A stretch of 57,944 bases of DNA from Sterolibacterium sp. (GTDB taxonomy: Bacteria; Pseudomonadota; Gammaproteobacteria; Burkholderiales; Rhodocyclaceae), in the NCBI GenBank assembly GCA_018062105.1, contig JAGOSV010000011.1:1-57944 (forward strand), in the 5' to 3' direction. Made by a program: the position numbers and the translations under genes. The notes below the pieces were generated by a model, which had not been told where the DNA came from, did no database searches, and worked only from the letters and a program-made list of their open reading frames with translations. Positions 28,532 through 37,580 of the stretch are shown one piece after another (within the stretch, counting starts at the first letter, position 1; every line of letters begins with the position of its first letter).

Positions 28532-28977
28532 CGATGTTGGCGACGATAACCATGAGGCCGGTGTACTTTGAAATGCATCTCTTGCTGCTCATCCTGGCAT
28601 CCATCGTACTGCCGCTGGGAATCTACGGGTTTTTATATAGCAGCAGTGTCATCGGGCGGGGCACGGTCATGGTGTTCGCCCTAGTGCTGCTGGTCATTGC
28701 CGGGGCGGATGTAGCCTTGCTGCATGGCCTGAATGGGCGTATCCAGGAAGGGCCGCTGTTGCTGTATGGCTATCTCTTTTCGGAACAGTTGGCCACGGCC
28801 CTGTATGTCCTGCCGGCGGTGCTGGCCGGTCTGGGGATCAATCTCATGTCGCATGTGTTGATTCACCACCTGAACGAGGCGGAGCAGCGGTTTGATTACG
28901 AGCGGCAGAAAGCGGCGCAGAACCGGCAGCAGCAGGCAGCAGGCAGCATCCTCACGACACTGGCTCAGCCTGTTTGA
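28528..28977 (+). CDS. Small integral membrane protein
   Basis: This 149-residue protein is not assignable to a family. Four hydrophobic segments are visible (LLLLILASIVLPLGIYGFLY, VMVFALVLLVIAGADVALL, a third at about 80-95 and ALYVLPAVLAGLGINL), followed by a charged, Gln-rich cytoplasmic tail (HLNEAEQRFDYERQKAAQNR). The start overlaps the bioD stop (ATGA), implying read-through from the biotin operon. The tail overlaps the next frame. Confidence 0.7.
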   Translation: MTMLATITMRPVYFEMHLLLLILASIVLPLGIYGFLYSSSVIGRGTVMVFALVLLVIAGADVALLHGLNGRIQEGPLLLYGYLFSEQLATALYVLPAVLAGLGINLMSHVLIHHLNEAEQRFDYERQKAAQNRQQQAAGSILTTLAQPV

Positions 28978-29374
28978 AGGCTGGTCGGAAGGGCAGATCC
29001 TGCTGTTCTGTTTTTTGTGCGCAGCCGTGGTTTTCACGCTGGATATCCTGACAGGAGAACATATCCGTTTGCATGTGCTGTATCTGTTTCCTCTGGCCGT
29101 GGTGGCGCGTTACTGCGTCCGCCGTAGCGTAGTGCTGGCGACAGCGCTGGTGGTGACAATGGCACAGATCGTGACTTTTACGCTGGATGTCGTTCGACTC
29201 GATGTTTTTTTGACGGATATTCTGGTGTCGCTGGCAGCCACCGGGCTGACCCTGTTCATGGTGCGCGAAAACCGCCGGGCTCAGTTCAGATTGCAGGAGC
29301 TTGCCCATGACCTCTCAGTGGTAAAGGTATCCGCAACCCTGCGCCTGATGCGCAGCGAGGACGCCATGGCGTGA
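28892..29374 (+). CDS. Membrane protein resembling a MASE/sensor input region
   Basis: The open frame has 160 codons, but only a TTG supports a start at 28892 and the true start may be later. From about residue 28 (LFEGWSEGQILLFCFLCAAV) there are four hydrophobic segments, then a basic, coiled-coil-like end (VRENRRAQFRLQELAHDLSV). Segments such as LHVLYLFPLAVVARYC resemble the membrane domains that precede diguanylate cyclases or histidine kinases, but no catalytic domain follows. It overlaps the upstream gene by 86 bp in another frame, which could also mean a frameshift joining the two. Confidence 0.55.
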   Translation: MITSGRKRRRTGSSRQQAASSRHWLSLFEGWSEGQILLFCFLCAAVVFTLDILTGEHIRLHVLYLFPLAVVARYCVRRSVVLATALVVTMAQIVTFTLDVVRLDVFLTDILVSLAATGLTLFMVRENRRAQFRLQELAHDLSVVKVSATLRLMRSEDAMA

Positions 29375-29387
29375 CGGCTCACGTGGA

Positions 29388-31118
29388 TCAAGCCGAGGTG
29401 GACGCTGTAGCTTGGTCGTGGGCGTGCGGTGCGAAACGCTCCAGTACGTGCCCGGTCATGCCTTTGGCTAGCTCTTCCTCGCCAAAGAAGACCGTACCAA
29501 TACTGTCCTTGCGCAGCATCACCGATTCCTCTTCGCTGTGCGTATGCAAGACGATTTCAATGCCGGGATTCAGGGTGCGCGCAGTGTCCGCCATCTGACG
29601 CACGTTGAGTGGGTCGGGGGTCGCCACCACCAACATGGCAGCGTCGGCAATGTGGGCCTGAATCAGCACCGCAGGATCGGCGGCATTGCCCGATACGGCC
29701 ACCATGCCTTTCTTGCGTAGGTCTTCGACCAGTTCGCGGTTCTGTTCGGCCACCACGTAGGGAATGCCGCGCGCATCCAGCGCGCTGGCAATGCGCCTGC
29801 CAACCCGGCCATAGCCCACCAGCACGACCTGCCCTTGCAGGTACTTGCGCTCGGTGCTCATCGGCAGTTCAGTATACGGATCAGTGCGTTGTTCCAGCCG
29901 ACGAGCCATTTCCGAGCGTGCAAGAATCCAACGCCGTACTGGCTCGATGGCCGCAAACAGTACCGGATTCAGCGCAATGGAGATAAGCGCCCCGGCCAGC
30001 ACCAGGCTCATGCCTTCAGCAGGCAGCAGACCCAGCGACAAGCCCAGGCCGGCCAGGATGAAAGAGAACTCGCCGATCTGCGCCAGACTGGCCGAGACGG
30101 TCAGCGCGGTGTTCAACGGATAGCGGAAAGCCAGCACGATGGCCAAAGCCGCTATCGATTTGCCGAACATGATGATGGCGACCACGCCCAGGACGTGCAC
30201 CGGCTGCTCTATCAGGATGGTGGGCTCGAACAGCATACCCACCGACACAAAGAAGATCACCGAGAAAGCGTCGCGTAGGGGCAAGGACTCTTCGGCTGCC
30301 CGGTGACTGAACTCAGACTCGCGCATCACCATCCCGGCAAAGAACGCACCGAGAGCAAACGAGACGCTGAACAGTTGGGCTGCGCCGTAGGCAATGCCGA
30401 TAGCCGCCACGACCACCGATAGCGTAAAAAGCTCGCGCGAGCCGGTACGGGAAATCTGCCACAACAGCCAAGGCAACACCCGACGACCCGCGACCAGCAT
30501 GATGGCGATGAAGGCCGTCACCTGGAGCAAGGTCTTTCCGATGGTGATCCATAGCGGTTGTTGGCTGCCCGTTACTTCGGTCGTCGATCCCCCTAGAACA
30601 CCCGCGAGCGGTGGCAGCAAAACCAGCACCAGAACGGTGGCCAGGTCTTCGACCACCAGCCAGCCAACCGCAATGCGGCCATTCATGCTTTCCAGCACGC
30701 CACGAGCTTCCAGCGCCTTGAGCAACACGACAGTACTCGCGCACGACAATGACAGCCCGAAAATCAGACCAGCGCCCCAACTCCATCCCCACCACCAAGC
30801 CACGGCCATGCCGAGAACGGTGGCCAGGCTCATCTGTACGACGGCGCCGGGTACTGCAATACGTTTTACCGCCAGCAAGTCATTGAGCGAAAAATGCAGA
30901 CCGACGCCAAACATCAGCAGCATGACACCGATTTCGGAGAGCTGGGAGGCCAGATGCACATCCGCCACGAATCCCGGCGTGCCCGGCCCGATGATGATGC
31001 CAGCTACAAGATAACCCACCAAGGCCGGAACCTTGATACGCTCGGCGAGGAAGCCAAGAATAAGCGCAACACTGAAGCCGGCCGCAAGCGTGGTGATCAG
31101 GGATATGTTGTGTTCCAT
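29388..31118 (-). CDS. ybaL: Monovalent cation:proton antiporter with RCK domain
   Basis: This is a 576-residue CPA2-type antiporter of the YbaL/Kef class. About 12 membrane segments occupy residues 1-390 (VALILGFLAERIKVPALVGY, GLSLSCASTVVLLKALE, VGWLVVEDLATVLVLVLLPP). A TrkA-N/RCK domain at about 415-540 contains VVLVGYGRVGRRIASALDAR. Family members exchange K+ or Na+ for protons, gated by nucleotide binding to the RCK. It is followed on the same strand by nothing and is flanked on its right by an IS3 remnant. Confidence 0.9.
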   Translation of the reverse strand: MEHNISLITTLAAGFSVALILGFLAERIKVPALVGYLVAGIIIGPGTPGFVADVHLASQLSEIGVMLLMFGVGLHFSLNDLLAVKRIAVPGAVVQMSLATVLGMAVAWWWGWSWGAGLIFGLSLSCASTVVLLKALEARGVLESMNGRIAVGWLVVEDLATVLVLVLLPPLAGVLGGSTTEVTGSQQPLWITIGKTLLQVTAFIAIMLVAGRRVLPWLLWQISRTGSRELFTLSVVVAAIGIAYGAAQLFSVSFALGAFFAGMVMRESEFSHRAAEESLPLRDAFSVIFFVSVGMLFEPTILIEQPVHVLGVVAIIMFGKSIAALAIVLAFRYPLNTALTVSASLAQIGEFSFILAGLGLSLGLLPAEGMSLVLAGALISIALNPVLFAAIEPVRRWILARSEMARRLEQRTDPYTELPMSTERKYLQGQVVLVGYGRVGRRIASALDARGIPYVVAEQNRELVEDLRKKGMVAVSGNAADPAVLIQAHIADAAMLVVATPDPLNVRQMADTARTLNPGIEIVLHTHSEEESVMLRKDSIGTVFFGEEELAKGMTGHVLERFAPHAHDQATASTSA

Positions 31119-31218
31119 TCAGGTGTTATTTCTTTCAGATTGAAAACAAGATCAGGTATGTGCCGAAGCGGGCACACAGCGATACTGAAGTAGGTCGAAA
31201 TCCGTGGAGTCCAACGGA

Positions 31219-31482
31219 TTAAGCAGCCCTGCGGTTGAGATGGTAGCGCTGGCTGAAGACAATGGGGGAAAGGAAGCCCAGTCGAGCCTGCTTTCTTACC
31301 CGGTTGTATAAGACCTCGATGTACTCTGTGATGACGCGCTTTGCCTGCTCGCGACTGATGAAGCGGCAGTGATAGACGAGCTTCGTCTTGAGCGTGCCCC
31401 AGAAACTTTCCATCGGCGCGTTGTCCCAGGATTCAGCCAATCCATAGGTCAGCCGATGCTCGTCAATCCAGGCATACTTCAC
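31219..31482 (-). pseudogene. IS3-family OrfB with internal deletion
   Basis: The frame starts like a normal OrfB (MKYAWIDEHR) but after about 13 residues jumps to the extreme C-terminal part (SWDNAPMESFWGTLKTKLVY and IEVLYNRVRKQARLGFLSP). The DDE core is therefore gone except the last region including the final Glu. The join (HRLTYG-LAESW) is in frame, so the residual 87-residue protein may still be made. It overlaps orfA by four bases as in a complete element. Confidence 0.85.
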
Positions 31483-31772
31483 AGCGCATCCCTCGCGAAG
31501 TATGCCGTCGCTTTTTTTAGGATTTCATTCTCCCGCTTCAGCCGGATGTTCTCCGCCCGCACCCGGGAGAGTTCCATCTGCTCCGGGGTGACCACCTTGC
31601 TGCCCGGCCCATTCAGCTTGCCGGCCGCCGACGCCTTTACCCAGTTGCGCAGCATCTGCTCGATCAGCCCCAGCTCCCGGGCCACGGCTCCAACACTCTG
31701 GCCCGCCTTCACGCGCTTCACCGACAGTTCCCTGAACTCCGGTGTGTATCCCTGCTTCGGTATCTTCTTCAA
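31479..31772 (-). CDS. IS3-family OrfA transposase component
   Basis: This is a 97-residue HTH protein of the IS3 (IS2/IS51-like) type. It has YTPEFRELSVKRVKAGQSVG, AVARELGLIEQMLRNWVKA and a leucine zipper (SRVRAENIRLKRENEILKKA). It looks intact, with a GGAAGGAGGGG ribosome site. OrfA alone cannot transpose; it could inhibit or assist related full copies elsewhere. Clear terminal inverted repeats could not be fixed at either end. Confidence 0.88.
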   Translation of the reverse strand: MKKIPKQGYTPEFRELSVKRVKAGQSVGAVARELGLIEQMLRNWVKASAAGKLNGPGSKVVTPEQMELSRVRAENIRLKRENEILKKATAYFARDAL

Positions 31773-31979
31773 CTTCGCCCCTCCTTCCCATTTACCGGGG
31801 CGTTATACCCCATCTCTTGGAAGACGAAATTTCGGGGGAAGCTCACATGAGGTGGAGGTCATGAATCTGGAAACCATCAATGGAGTTGTCTATCCATGCC
31901 ACACACCGTCATTGCTCATTCCACAGGCTGGGGCGGGAAGGTAGCGCTCATGACTGCCGGAGAACCGGCAGGGTGGGCA
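31773..31979. other. Intergenic stretch with strong hairpin
   Basis: No gene is visible. A 7-bp hairpin CTGCCGG-AGAA-CCGGCAG (31954-31971) lies just past the FecR gene's stop codon on the minus strand. It lacks a T-tract but could still end that operon or protect the mRNA 3' end. Confidence 0.4.
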
Positions 31980-32603
31980 TCATGGTGTAACGGTGGCAAA
32001 GGCTTGCTGCTTTTTGGCTTCTCCCCAGGCTTTGGCCGGAGTGGGTGCGGCACCATCGGGAACGGTCGTGCCCAGGCCAGGTTGATCCAGGATGACCTGG
32101 CCATAATCATTTTTGACATAGACACCCCGACCATCGAGCATGAGGACATCCAGGCTGTTTTCGGTCAGGCCATAGCCTCCCCAGAAATCTGTTCCCCGCA
32201 CCCCGATGGTGGCGGTAGCGGTACGGACTTCAAAACGATGTGGACGCTGGGTTATGGCACCTGTGATGCTGCGAAAAGCCCCCTTGGCCAGTTCAAACAG
32301 GGCGATGTTCTGTTTTTTGCGGTTGATCTGGTAGTGATGGATGGTGAAATCGCTGTCCTTGCCTACGGTGATCCGTGTGCCATCGCGCAGGCTCAGTTGT
32401 GCCAGGCTCGCTGCGGCCGTCACCAGACGATCACCCTGGCACAGGGATGCCCCTGGGGTTGGCTGGCTGACCTGGCCACGGCGGTGTAATTGCACCTGTC
32501 CCGAGAGCGATTCCAGCCGTCCCGTTGCACAGGACTCGGCCAGGGCAATGCTGGCCAGTGATGTCAGGATCAGGGTCAGGAGCAGTTTTTGCAGTTTTTG
32601 CAT
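31980..32603 (-). CDS. FecR-domain exported protein
   Basis: This is a 207-residue protein with a signal peptide (LQKLLLTLILTSLASIALA). A FecR domain (GQVQLHRRGQ...LCQGDRLVTA, SLAQLSLRDGTRITVGKDSD, FRSITGAITQRP, ATIGVRGTDFWGGY) covers most of the length. Unlike classic FecR it has no cytoplasmic tail or membrane anchor and no sigma factor beside it, so a signalling role is doubtful; such stand-alone FecR proteins are thought to bind cell-wall or surface partners. It is the last gene of the minus-strand lipid cluster, 83 bp after OmpW. Confidence 0.87.
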   Translation of the reverse strand: MQKLQKLLLTLILTSLASIALAESCATGRLESLSGQVQLHRRGQVSQPTPGASLCQGDRLVTAAASLAQLSLRDGTRITVGKDSDFTIHHYQINRKKQNIALFELAKGAFRSITGAITQRPHRFEVRTATATIGVRGTDFWGGYGLTENSLDVLMLDGRGVYVKNDYGQVILDQPGLGTTVPDGAAPTPAKAWGEAKKQQAFATVTP

Positions 32604-32686
32604 GATGATTCCTGTCCGGAAAAGCAAAGGGATTCAAACGGGTATTTGCGGCCTTGCCCGTTTGCTATGGGGTCAGTGCTATGGGG

Positions 32687-33514
32687 TCAGAAGCGATAGC
32701 CGAGGGTCAGCGAGGTGGCGACGGTGGGGATGTCCATCTTGGCGGAGCTGGTGAGGATGACATTGCCGGTCTTGTCCTTGATGCGGATGGTCGAGACGGT
32801 TTTGGTCGGGACGTAGCTGACGGCTACTCCGGCCACCCATTTAGGATGCGGATAGTAGGCCAGACCGACGTTGTACAGTGGTGCCCATGCGGAGGAGGCA
32901 TCGGCTTCGACGGTTGTCTGGGTCGATAGGGTGGAGGCCATGGCCATGAAGCCGCCGGCTTGCTTGAGGTTCTTTTCGAAATTCGGCGATACCTTGACGT
33001 CGCGGAAGAAGCTGTAACCGAGACCGAGGCTGACGAAGGGGCGGAAGGTGTCGTTGCGACTGCCGAAATAGTACTGCACCATCGCCGACGGATACCAGTG
33101 GACGGCGGTGGCTACGGGGTTGTTGGCTGGGTCACCCATGAATACCGGAGGGACAACCTTGTTGAGCAGGCCTGGTGTGGTGACGCTGCCTTTGCCCAGC
33201 ACATCGATCTTGGGCGGGGTGCCGAGATTGAGCGAGATGGCCCAGTTGTCGGTCATGAAATAAGCCAGACGAAGGATAAGGCTGGTGGCATTGCCGGAGG
33301 TTTGTTCCGTTCCTGGAGAGTCGAACTGCGTTGGTACCAGCCCGCTCTGGGTGGCGATTGAGGGCGCCAGCACGTTATGTTGCGGTGTGCTGCTGCTGCG
33401 GTCGTTGTTGAGGTAGGCAATGCCCGGCGAGAGGATCCATTCGCCGGCAGTGGCGTGCGCCAGATTACTGGCCATGAGGAGGGTGCAGGTGGCGAGGCAT
33501 CGTGCAGCAATCAT
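32687..33514 (-). CDS. OmpW-family outer membrane protein
   Basis: This is a 275-residue eight-stranded outer-membrane beta-barrel. It has a signal peptide (residues 1-23), GEWILSPGIAYLNND, NWAISLNLGTPPKID, FRPFVSLGLGYSFF, YPHPKWVAGVAVSYVPTKT and the C-terminal aromatic LTLGYRF for BAM recognition. OmpW/AlkL-type barrels admit small hydrophobic molecules across the outer membrane. It is longer than E. coli OmpW (about 210) because of extracellular-loop insertions near 35-75 and 170-210. Its place among acyl-CoA genes supports a role in lipid uptake. Confidence 0.9.
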   Translation of the reverse strand: MIAARCLATCTLLMASNLAHATAGEWILSPGIAYLNNDRSSSTPQHNVLAPSIATQSGLVPTQFDSPGTEQTSGNATSLILRLAYFMTDNWAISLNLGTPPKIDVLGKGSVTTPGLLNKVVPPVFMGDPANNPVATAVHWYPSAMVQYYFGSRNDTFRPFVSLGLGYSFFRDVKVSPNFEKNLKQAGGFMAMASTLSTQTTVEADASSAWAPLYNVGLAYYPHPKWVAGVAVSYVPTKTVSTIRIKDKTGNVILTSSAKMDIPTVATSLTLGYRF

Positions 33515-33572
33515 GGGAATTCCTCTGTCGTTGTATCAAACAAGGTGTTGATGAGGTATGGCATTTCAGGCG

Positions 33573-34421
33573 TTATTTGAGCGATCCCTGTCGCAGGGCT
33601 TCTTCGACCCAGCGGGCGTATTTTGAGGTCTTGCTGGCATCAAGGTATTTCTTGCTCTTGGCCATTTTCATCATGCCTTCCATGCTGCGCAGGGGAATCT
33701 TGCGAATGTTGGCATTGGTCAGGGTGATCGGTAGACCGGGGCCGAGATCCGGATCGATCAGGTAGGTGACCCGGGTATGTTCCCGGTCTATCCATTCCAG
33801 CTTGTATTGGGCATAGAAGGACGGCATGCGCAGCACATCCTTGCCGGAGTCGTGTTTCAGGTCGTCGGTTGAACGGGCTTCGATGATGCGGATGCCATTG
33901 GCGTGATCGGAGAGCACTGTCGAACGGAGCAGCATGTCGCGATCCCGCAGGATGGGAATGTGCTGGTGCAGCCAGAAGACGATGGTGTCGTTTTCGTCGT
34001 CTTCGATCTTGAGGATTTTGCTGCCGCTGCAATCGTACATCCAGGAAGGGAAGGCCTCGATGTCACGCAGGATGGTGCCGAGCACCTCGATGCGTGCCGA
34101 TACGTCGCAGACGGCCTTGGCAGCGACGTAATCGCGGCCGGCCACGACGCTGCTGTAGCTCTTGCAGGGGGTATCGCTGCGGTCCAGTTCCCAGGTGTAT
34201 TTGTGTGGTTCGCTGGCCTGGGGCGGGGGGCTGCCGGCCTGGGCTGGGCGGATCATGGGGGGCAGGCTCAGCAGCAGGGGGAGCAGCACACAGGATAGGG
34301 TGCGGCGGGCTATGGAGCGTATGGGGAATATGGAGGCTACGGGAGCCATAGGGGCAACGGCCGCCGCTGTGGTCATGTTTTGCTGCAGTCTCCTGGCAAC
34401 CATCACTTCTCCTGTCGTCAC
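33573..34421 (-). CDS. Exported START-domain lipid-binding protein
   Basis: This is a 282-residue protein, or 276 from the ATG at 34403. A hydrophobic segment at about 39-62 (LSCVLLPLLLSLPPMIRPAQ then AGS) reads as a signal peptide. The START fold follows (YTWELDRSDTPCKSYSSVVA, IEVLGTILRDIEAFPSWMYD, FWLHQHIPILRDRDM, YAQYKLEWIDREHTRVTYLI, IPLRSMEGMMKMAKSKKYL). START domains enclose a single lipid or sterol, so a periplasmic carrier between OmpW and the inner membrane is plausible. It lies 32 bp after the fadD stop in the same run. Confidence 0.83.
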   Translation of the reverse strand: MTTGEVMVARRLQQNMTTAAAVAPMAPVASIFPIRSIARRTLSCVLLPLLLSLPPMIRPAQAGSPPPQASEPHKYTWELDRSDTPCKSYSSVVAGRDYVAAKAVCDVSARIEVLGTILRDIEAFPSWMYDCSGSKILKIEDDENDTIVFWLHQHIPILRDRDMLLRSTVLSDHANGIRIIEARSTDDLKHDSGKDVLRMPSFYAQYKLEWIDREHTRVTYLIDPDLGPGLPITLTNANIRKIPLRSMEGMMKMAKSKKYLDASKTSKYARWVEEALRQGSLK

Positions 34422-34453
34422 GGGGCAAAGCGGTTGATCCGGCCAGCGGCGTA

Positions 34454-36187
34454 CTATACCGGACGTGCTGGTTCCGGCGTATCCCGCAGCGCGCGCCGCA
34501 GGATTTTGCCGACGATGGTTTTTGGCAGTTCGTCGCGGAACTCGACTTGGCGCGGAATCTTGTAGCCGGTCAGGTTTTCGCGGCAGTGGCGGAGGACTTC
34601 CTCCCGGGTCAGCGCGGGGCTGCGCGGCACGATGAAGACTTTGATGCGTTCGCCGGCCACCTCGTCCGGGATGCCGATGGCGGCAGCTTCGAGCACCTCG
34701 GGATGGCTGAGCAGCACTTCCTCGATTTCATTGGGGAAGACATTGAAGCCCGAGACAAGGATCATGTCTTTTTTGCGGTCGATGAGGCGGATGTAGCCGT
34801 CTTCGTCCATGATGCCGATATCGCCGGTGGCCAGCCAGCCAGCCTCATCGAGGACGCGGGCGGTTTCTTCTGGCCGCTGCCAGTAGCCTTGCATCACCTG
34901 CGGGCCGAAGACGCACAGTTCGCCGGCTTCTCCCGTGTCTGCCCAACTGCCGTCTTCCCGCCGCATGCGCACCCAGGTGGAGGGTACGGGCAGACCGATG
35001 GAACCATTGAAGACGACGGGGCGGGAAATATCGACCGGGTTGATGGTGACGATGGGGGAACATTCCGTCAGGCCGTAGCCTTCGACGATATCGACACCGG
35101 TCACTTTTTTCCATTTTTCGGCCACGCTGCGCGACATCGCCATGCCACCGGCCAGCGCCAGCTTGAGCGGGCGAAAATCGCGCCGGCAGAATTCCTCGTT
35201 TTCGAGGAAGGACGAGAATAGGGTGCTGACGGCGGTGATGCCGGAGAATTGCTCTTTTCTCAGGATACGTGTCATGCGCCGGGTGTCGCGCGGGTTGGCG
35301 ATCAGGATGTTGCGTCCGCCCAGGCCGAGGAAAATCAGGCAATTTACCGTCAGCGAGTAGATGTGGTACATCGGCAACGGTGTCAGGATGGTCTCGGTGG
35401 CAGCGGTCATCTGGCCAGCGGCCCAGGCCTTGGCTTGCAGCAGGTTGGCGAGGATGTTGCGGTGTGTGAGCATGGCCCCCTTGGCCACGCCGGTGGTGCC
35501 GCCGGTGTATTGCAGGAAGGCCAGGTCGGTTTGTGCCATAGCCACCGGGGTGAAAGGCAGGTGCGTTCCCTGTTTCAGGGCAGTCCGCAGCCGGGTGACC
35601 CGTTCGCGCGGCAGATGGTGGGGCGGCACCATTTTCTGGAAGTAGCGGACGGCCAGGTTGAGTGCCCGTCCCTTGAGGTTGAGCTTGCCGCCCAGCAGGT
35701 CGCCCAGTTCGGTCAGGAGGATGCGGCGCACGGCGGTTTCCGGCAGGGCTTTTTCTAGCGTATGGGCAAAGTTTTCGAGGATGACGATGGTTTGGGCGCC
35801 GCTGTCCTTGAGCTGGTGCGCCAGCTCGCGGGCGGTGTAGAGCGGGTTCACGTTGACCACGATGGCGCCGGCCTTGAGGGTGCCGAACAGTGCCACCGGG
35901 TACTGGAACAGGTTAGGCAGCATCAGGGCCACACGATCACCCTTGGTGACTCCCGCTGCTTGCAGCCAGGCGGCAAATGCCGTGGCCTGACGGTCGAGCG
36001 CGGCATAGCTCAGCTGGCTGCCGATGCTGATGAAGGCGGTGCGGTCGCGGAACTTGTCGATGCACTCGTCAAAATAGTGATTGATCGAGGCATAGGCTTC
36101 CAGGTCGATGTCGGCCGGTACGCCGGCCACATAGGATTTCAGCCAGATGCGTTCTGGCAGGTCAGATGGGGAATGAGGCGGCATCAT
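34454..36187 (-). CDS. fadD: Long-chain acyl-CoA ligase
   Basis: This is a 577-residue ANL-superfamily enzyme that activates fatty acids (or other lipophilic carboxylic acids) with ATP and CoA. Signature motifs are FLQYTGGTTGVAKGAMLTHR (P-loop-like), YGLTECSPIV, TGDIGIMDEDGYI and the C-terminal lysine region in LPKTIVGKILRR. It resembles FadD most; exact chain preference cannot be read. It is downstream of the thiolase by 31 bp. Confidence 0.93.
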   Translation of the reverse strand: MMPPHSPSDLPERIWLKSYVAGVPADIDLEAYASINHYFDECIDKFRDRTAFISIGSQLSYAALDRQATAFAAWLQAAGVTKGDRVALMLPNLFQYPVALFGTLKAGAIVVNVNPLYTARELAHQLKDSGAQTIVILENFAHTLEKALPETAVRRILLTELGDLLGGKLNLKGRALNLAVRYFQKMVPPHHLPRERVTRLRTALKQGTHLPFTPVAMAQTDLAFLQYTGGTTGVAKGAMLTHRNILANLLQAKAWAAGQMTAATETILTPLPMYHIYSLTVNCLIFLGLGGRNILIANPRDTRRMTRILRKEQFSGITAVSTLFSSFLENEEFCRRDFRPLKLALAGGMAMSRSVAEKWKKVTGVDIVEGYGLTECSPIVTINPVDISRPVVFNGSIGLPVPSTWVRMRREDGSWADTGEAGELCVFGPQVMQGYWQRPEETARVLDEAGWLATGDIGIMDEDGYIRLIDRKKDMILVSGFNVFPNEIEEVLLSHPEVLEAAAIGIPDEVAGERIKVFIVPRSPALTREEVLRHCRENLTGYKIPRQVEFRDELPKTIVGKILRRALRDTPEPARPV

Positions 36188-36218
36188 GAAGGGTCTCCGC
36201 AGCCGTATGACCTGCAGT

Positions 36219-37502
36219 TTATCGTTCGAGGATGGCGACGATGCCCTGACCGCCGGCTGCGCAAATGGAGATCAGGCCGCGGCCGCTACCTTTTTCGGCC
36301 AGCATCTTGGCCAGCGTGGCGATGATGCGCCCGCCGGTGGCGGCAAAGGGGTGGCCGGTGGCCAGCGAACTGCCGTTGAGGTTGAACTTCGCGGGATCGA
36401 TGGCACCCAGCGGGGCAGATAACCCCAGCCGTTCGCGGCAGAAGGCGGGATCCTGCCAGGCTTTCAGGGTGCACAACACCTGGGCAGCGAAGGCTTCGTG
36501 GATTTCGTAGAAGTCGAAGTCCTGCAAGGTCAGCCCGGCGCGGGCCAGCATGCGCGGCACGGCATAGGCCGGTGCCATCAGCAGACCTTCTTTCTTGTGC
36601 ACGAAATCGACGGCAGCAACTTCGGAAAAACTCAGCCAGGCCTGCACCGGTAGTCCCTTGGCACGCGCCCAGTCTTCGCTAGCCAGGAGCACACAGGAGG
36701 CACCATCGGTCAGGGTGGTCGAGTTGGCGGCAGTCAGGGTGCCGTGGGCACGGTCAAAGGCGGGTCTGAGGGTGGCGAGCTTTTCTGTGGTGATGTCCGG
36801 ACGCAGGTTGTTGTCGCGATTGAGCCCTTGAAACGGTGTCACCAGGTCGGTGAAAAAGCCGCGCTCAAAGGCAGCAGCCAGTTTGCGGTGGCTCTCGACC
36901 GCCATCTGATCCTGTTCATCGCGCGGAATCTGCCATTCCTTGGCCATCAGCTCGCAGTGTTCGCCCATCGACAGGCCAGTACGTGGCTCGGTGTTGCGTG
37001 GCAGGAGCAGCTTGAAGAACATGTCGGGGCGTAGTTTCATGGCCTTGGCGACACGCTGCCCGGTTCCCTTGCTGCGGTTGATGTCGAGCAGTATCTTGCG
37101 CATCCGTTCGTTGACACCGATCGGGGCATCCGAGGTGGTATCTACACCACCGGCGATGCCGACATCGATCTGCCCCAGGGCTATCTTGTTGGCGACCAGA
37201 ATGGCAGCTTCCAGCCCCGTGCCGCAGGCTTGTTGCAGATCGTAGGCCGGTGTTTCCGGTGCCAGGGTGGTCGACAGGACGGCTTCGCGCGTCAGGTTGA
37301 AATCGCGCGAATGCTTGATGACCGCACCGGCGGCGACTTCGCCTAGGCGTTCGTGATGCAGGTGATAGCGGTCGATGAGTCCTTGCAGGGCGGCCGTCAG
37401 CATCTGCTGGTTGGAGGCTTCGGCATAGGCCGTGTTGGAACGGGCAAAGGGGATACGATTCCCGCCGAGGATGGCGACGCGGCGGATGCTGGCGATGCTC
37501 AT
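36219..37502 (-). CDS. Acetyl-CoA C-acyltransferase (FadI/FadA2-type thiolase)
   Basis: This 427-residue thiolase is on the long side, as for FadI and mycobacterial FadA2. The active cysteine is in LQQACGTGLEAAILVANK (about 92), the histidine in NGSSLATGHPFAATGGR and the second cysteine in SICAAGGQG. I start it at the ATG at 37502 (MSIASIRRVAILGGNRIPFA). It cleaves 3-ketoacyl-CoA in beta-oxidation or runs in reverse. In this cluster it sits with a MaoC hydratase and a high-molecular-weight FabG, the same trio as fadA2-htdX-fabG4 in mycobacteria. Confidence 0.93.
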   Translation of the reverse strand: MSIASIRRVAILGGNRIPFARSNTAYAEASNQQMLTAALQGLIDRYHLHHERLGEVAAGAVIKHSRDFNLTREAVLSTTLAPETPAYDLQQACGTGLEAAILVANKIALGQIDVGIAGGVDTTSDAPIGVNERMRKILLDINRSKGTGQRVAKAMKLRPDMFFKLLLPRNTEPRTGLSMGEHCELMAKEWQIPRDEQDQMAVESHRKLAAAFERGFFTDLVTPFQGLNRDNNLRPDITTEKLATLRPAFDRAHGTLTAANSTTLTDGASCVLLASEDWARAKGLPVQAWLSFSEVAAVDFVHKKEGLLMAPAYAVPRMLARAGLTLQDFDFYEIHEAFAAQVLCTLKAWQDPAFCRERLGLSAPLGAIDPAKFNLNGSSLATGHPFAATGGRIIATLAKMLAEKGSGRGLISICAAGGQGIVAILER

Positions 37503-37580
37503 GGACTGTCCTCCGAAAATGTGATGCAACAGGCGATGCAACAGACTGGGTGCTGAGGCTTGTATCGGGGCGGTGTTCCT

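Noticed and set aside
32643-32694. Duplicated GCTATGGGGTCAG before the OmpW stop
   Set aside because: It is a short tandem duplication in an intergenic stretch with no further structure.
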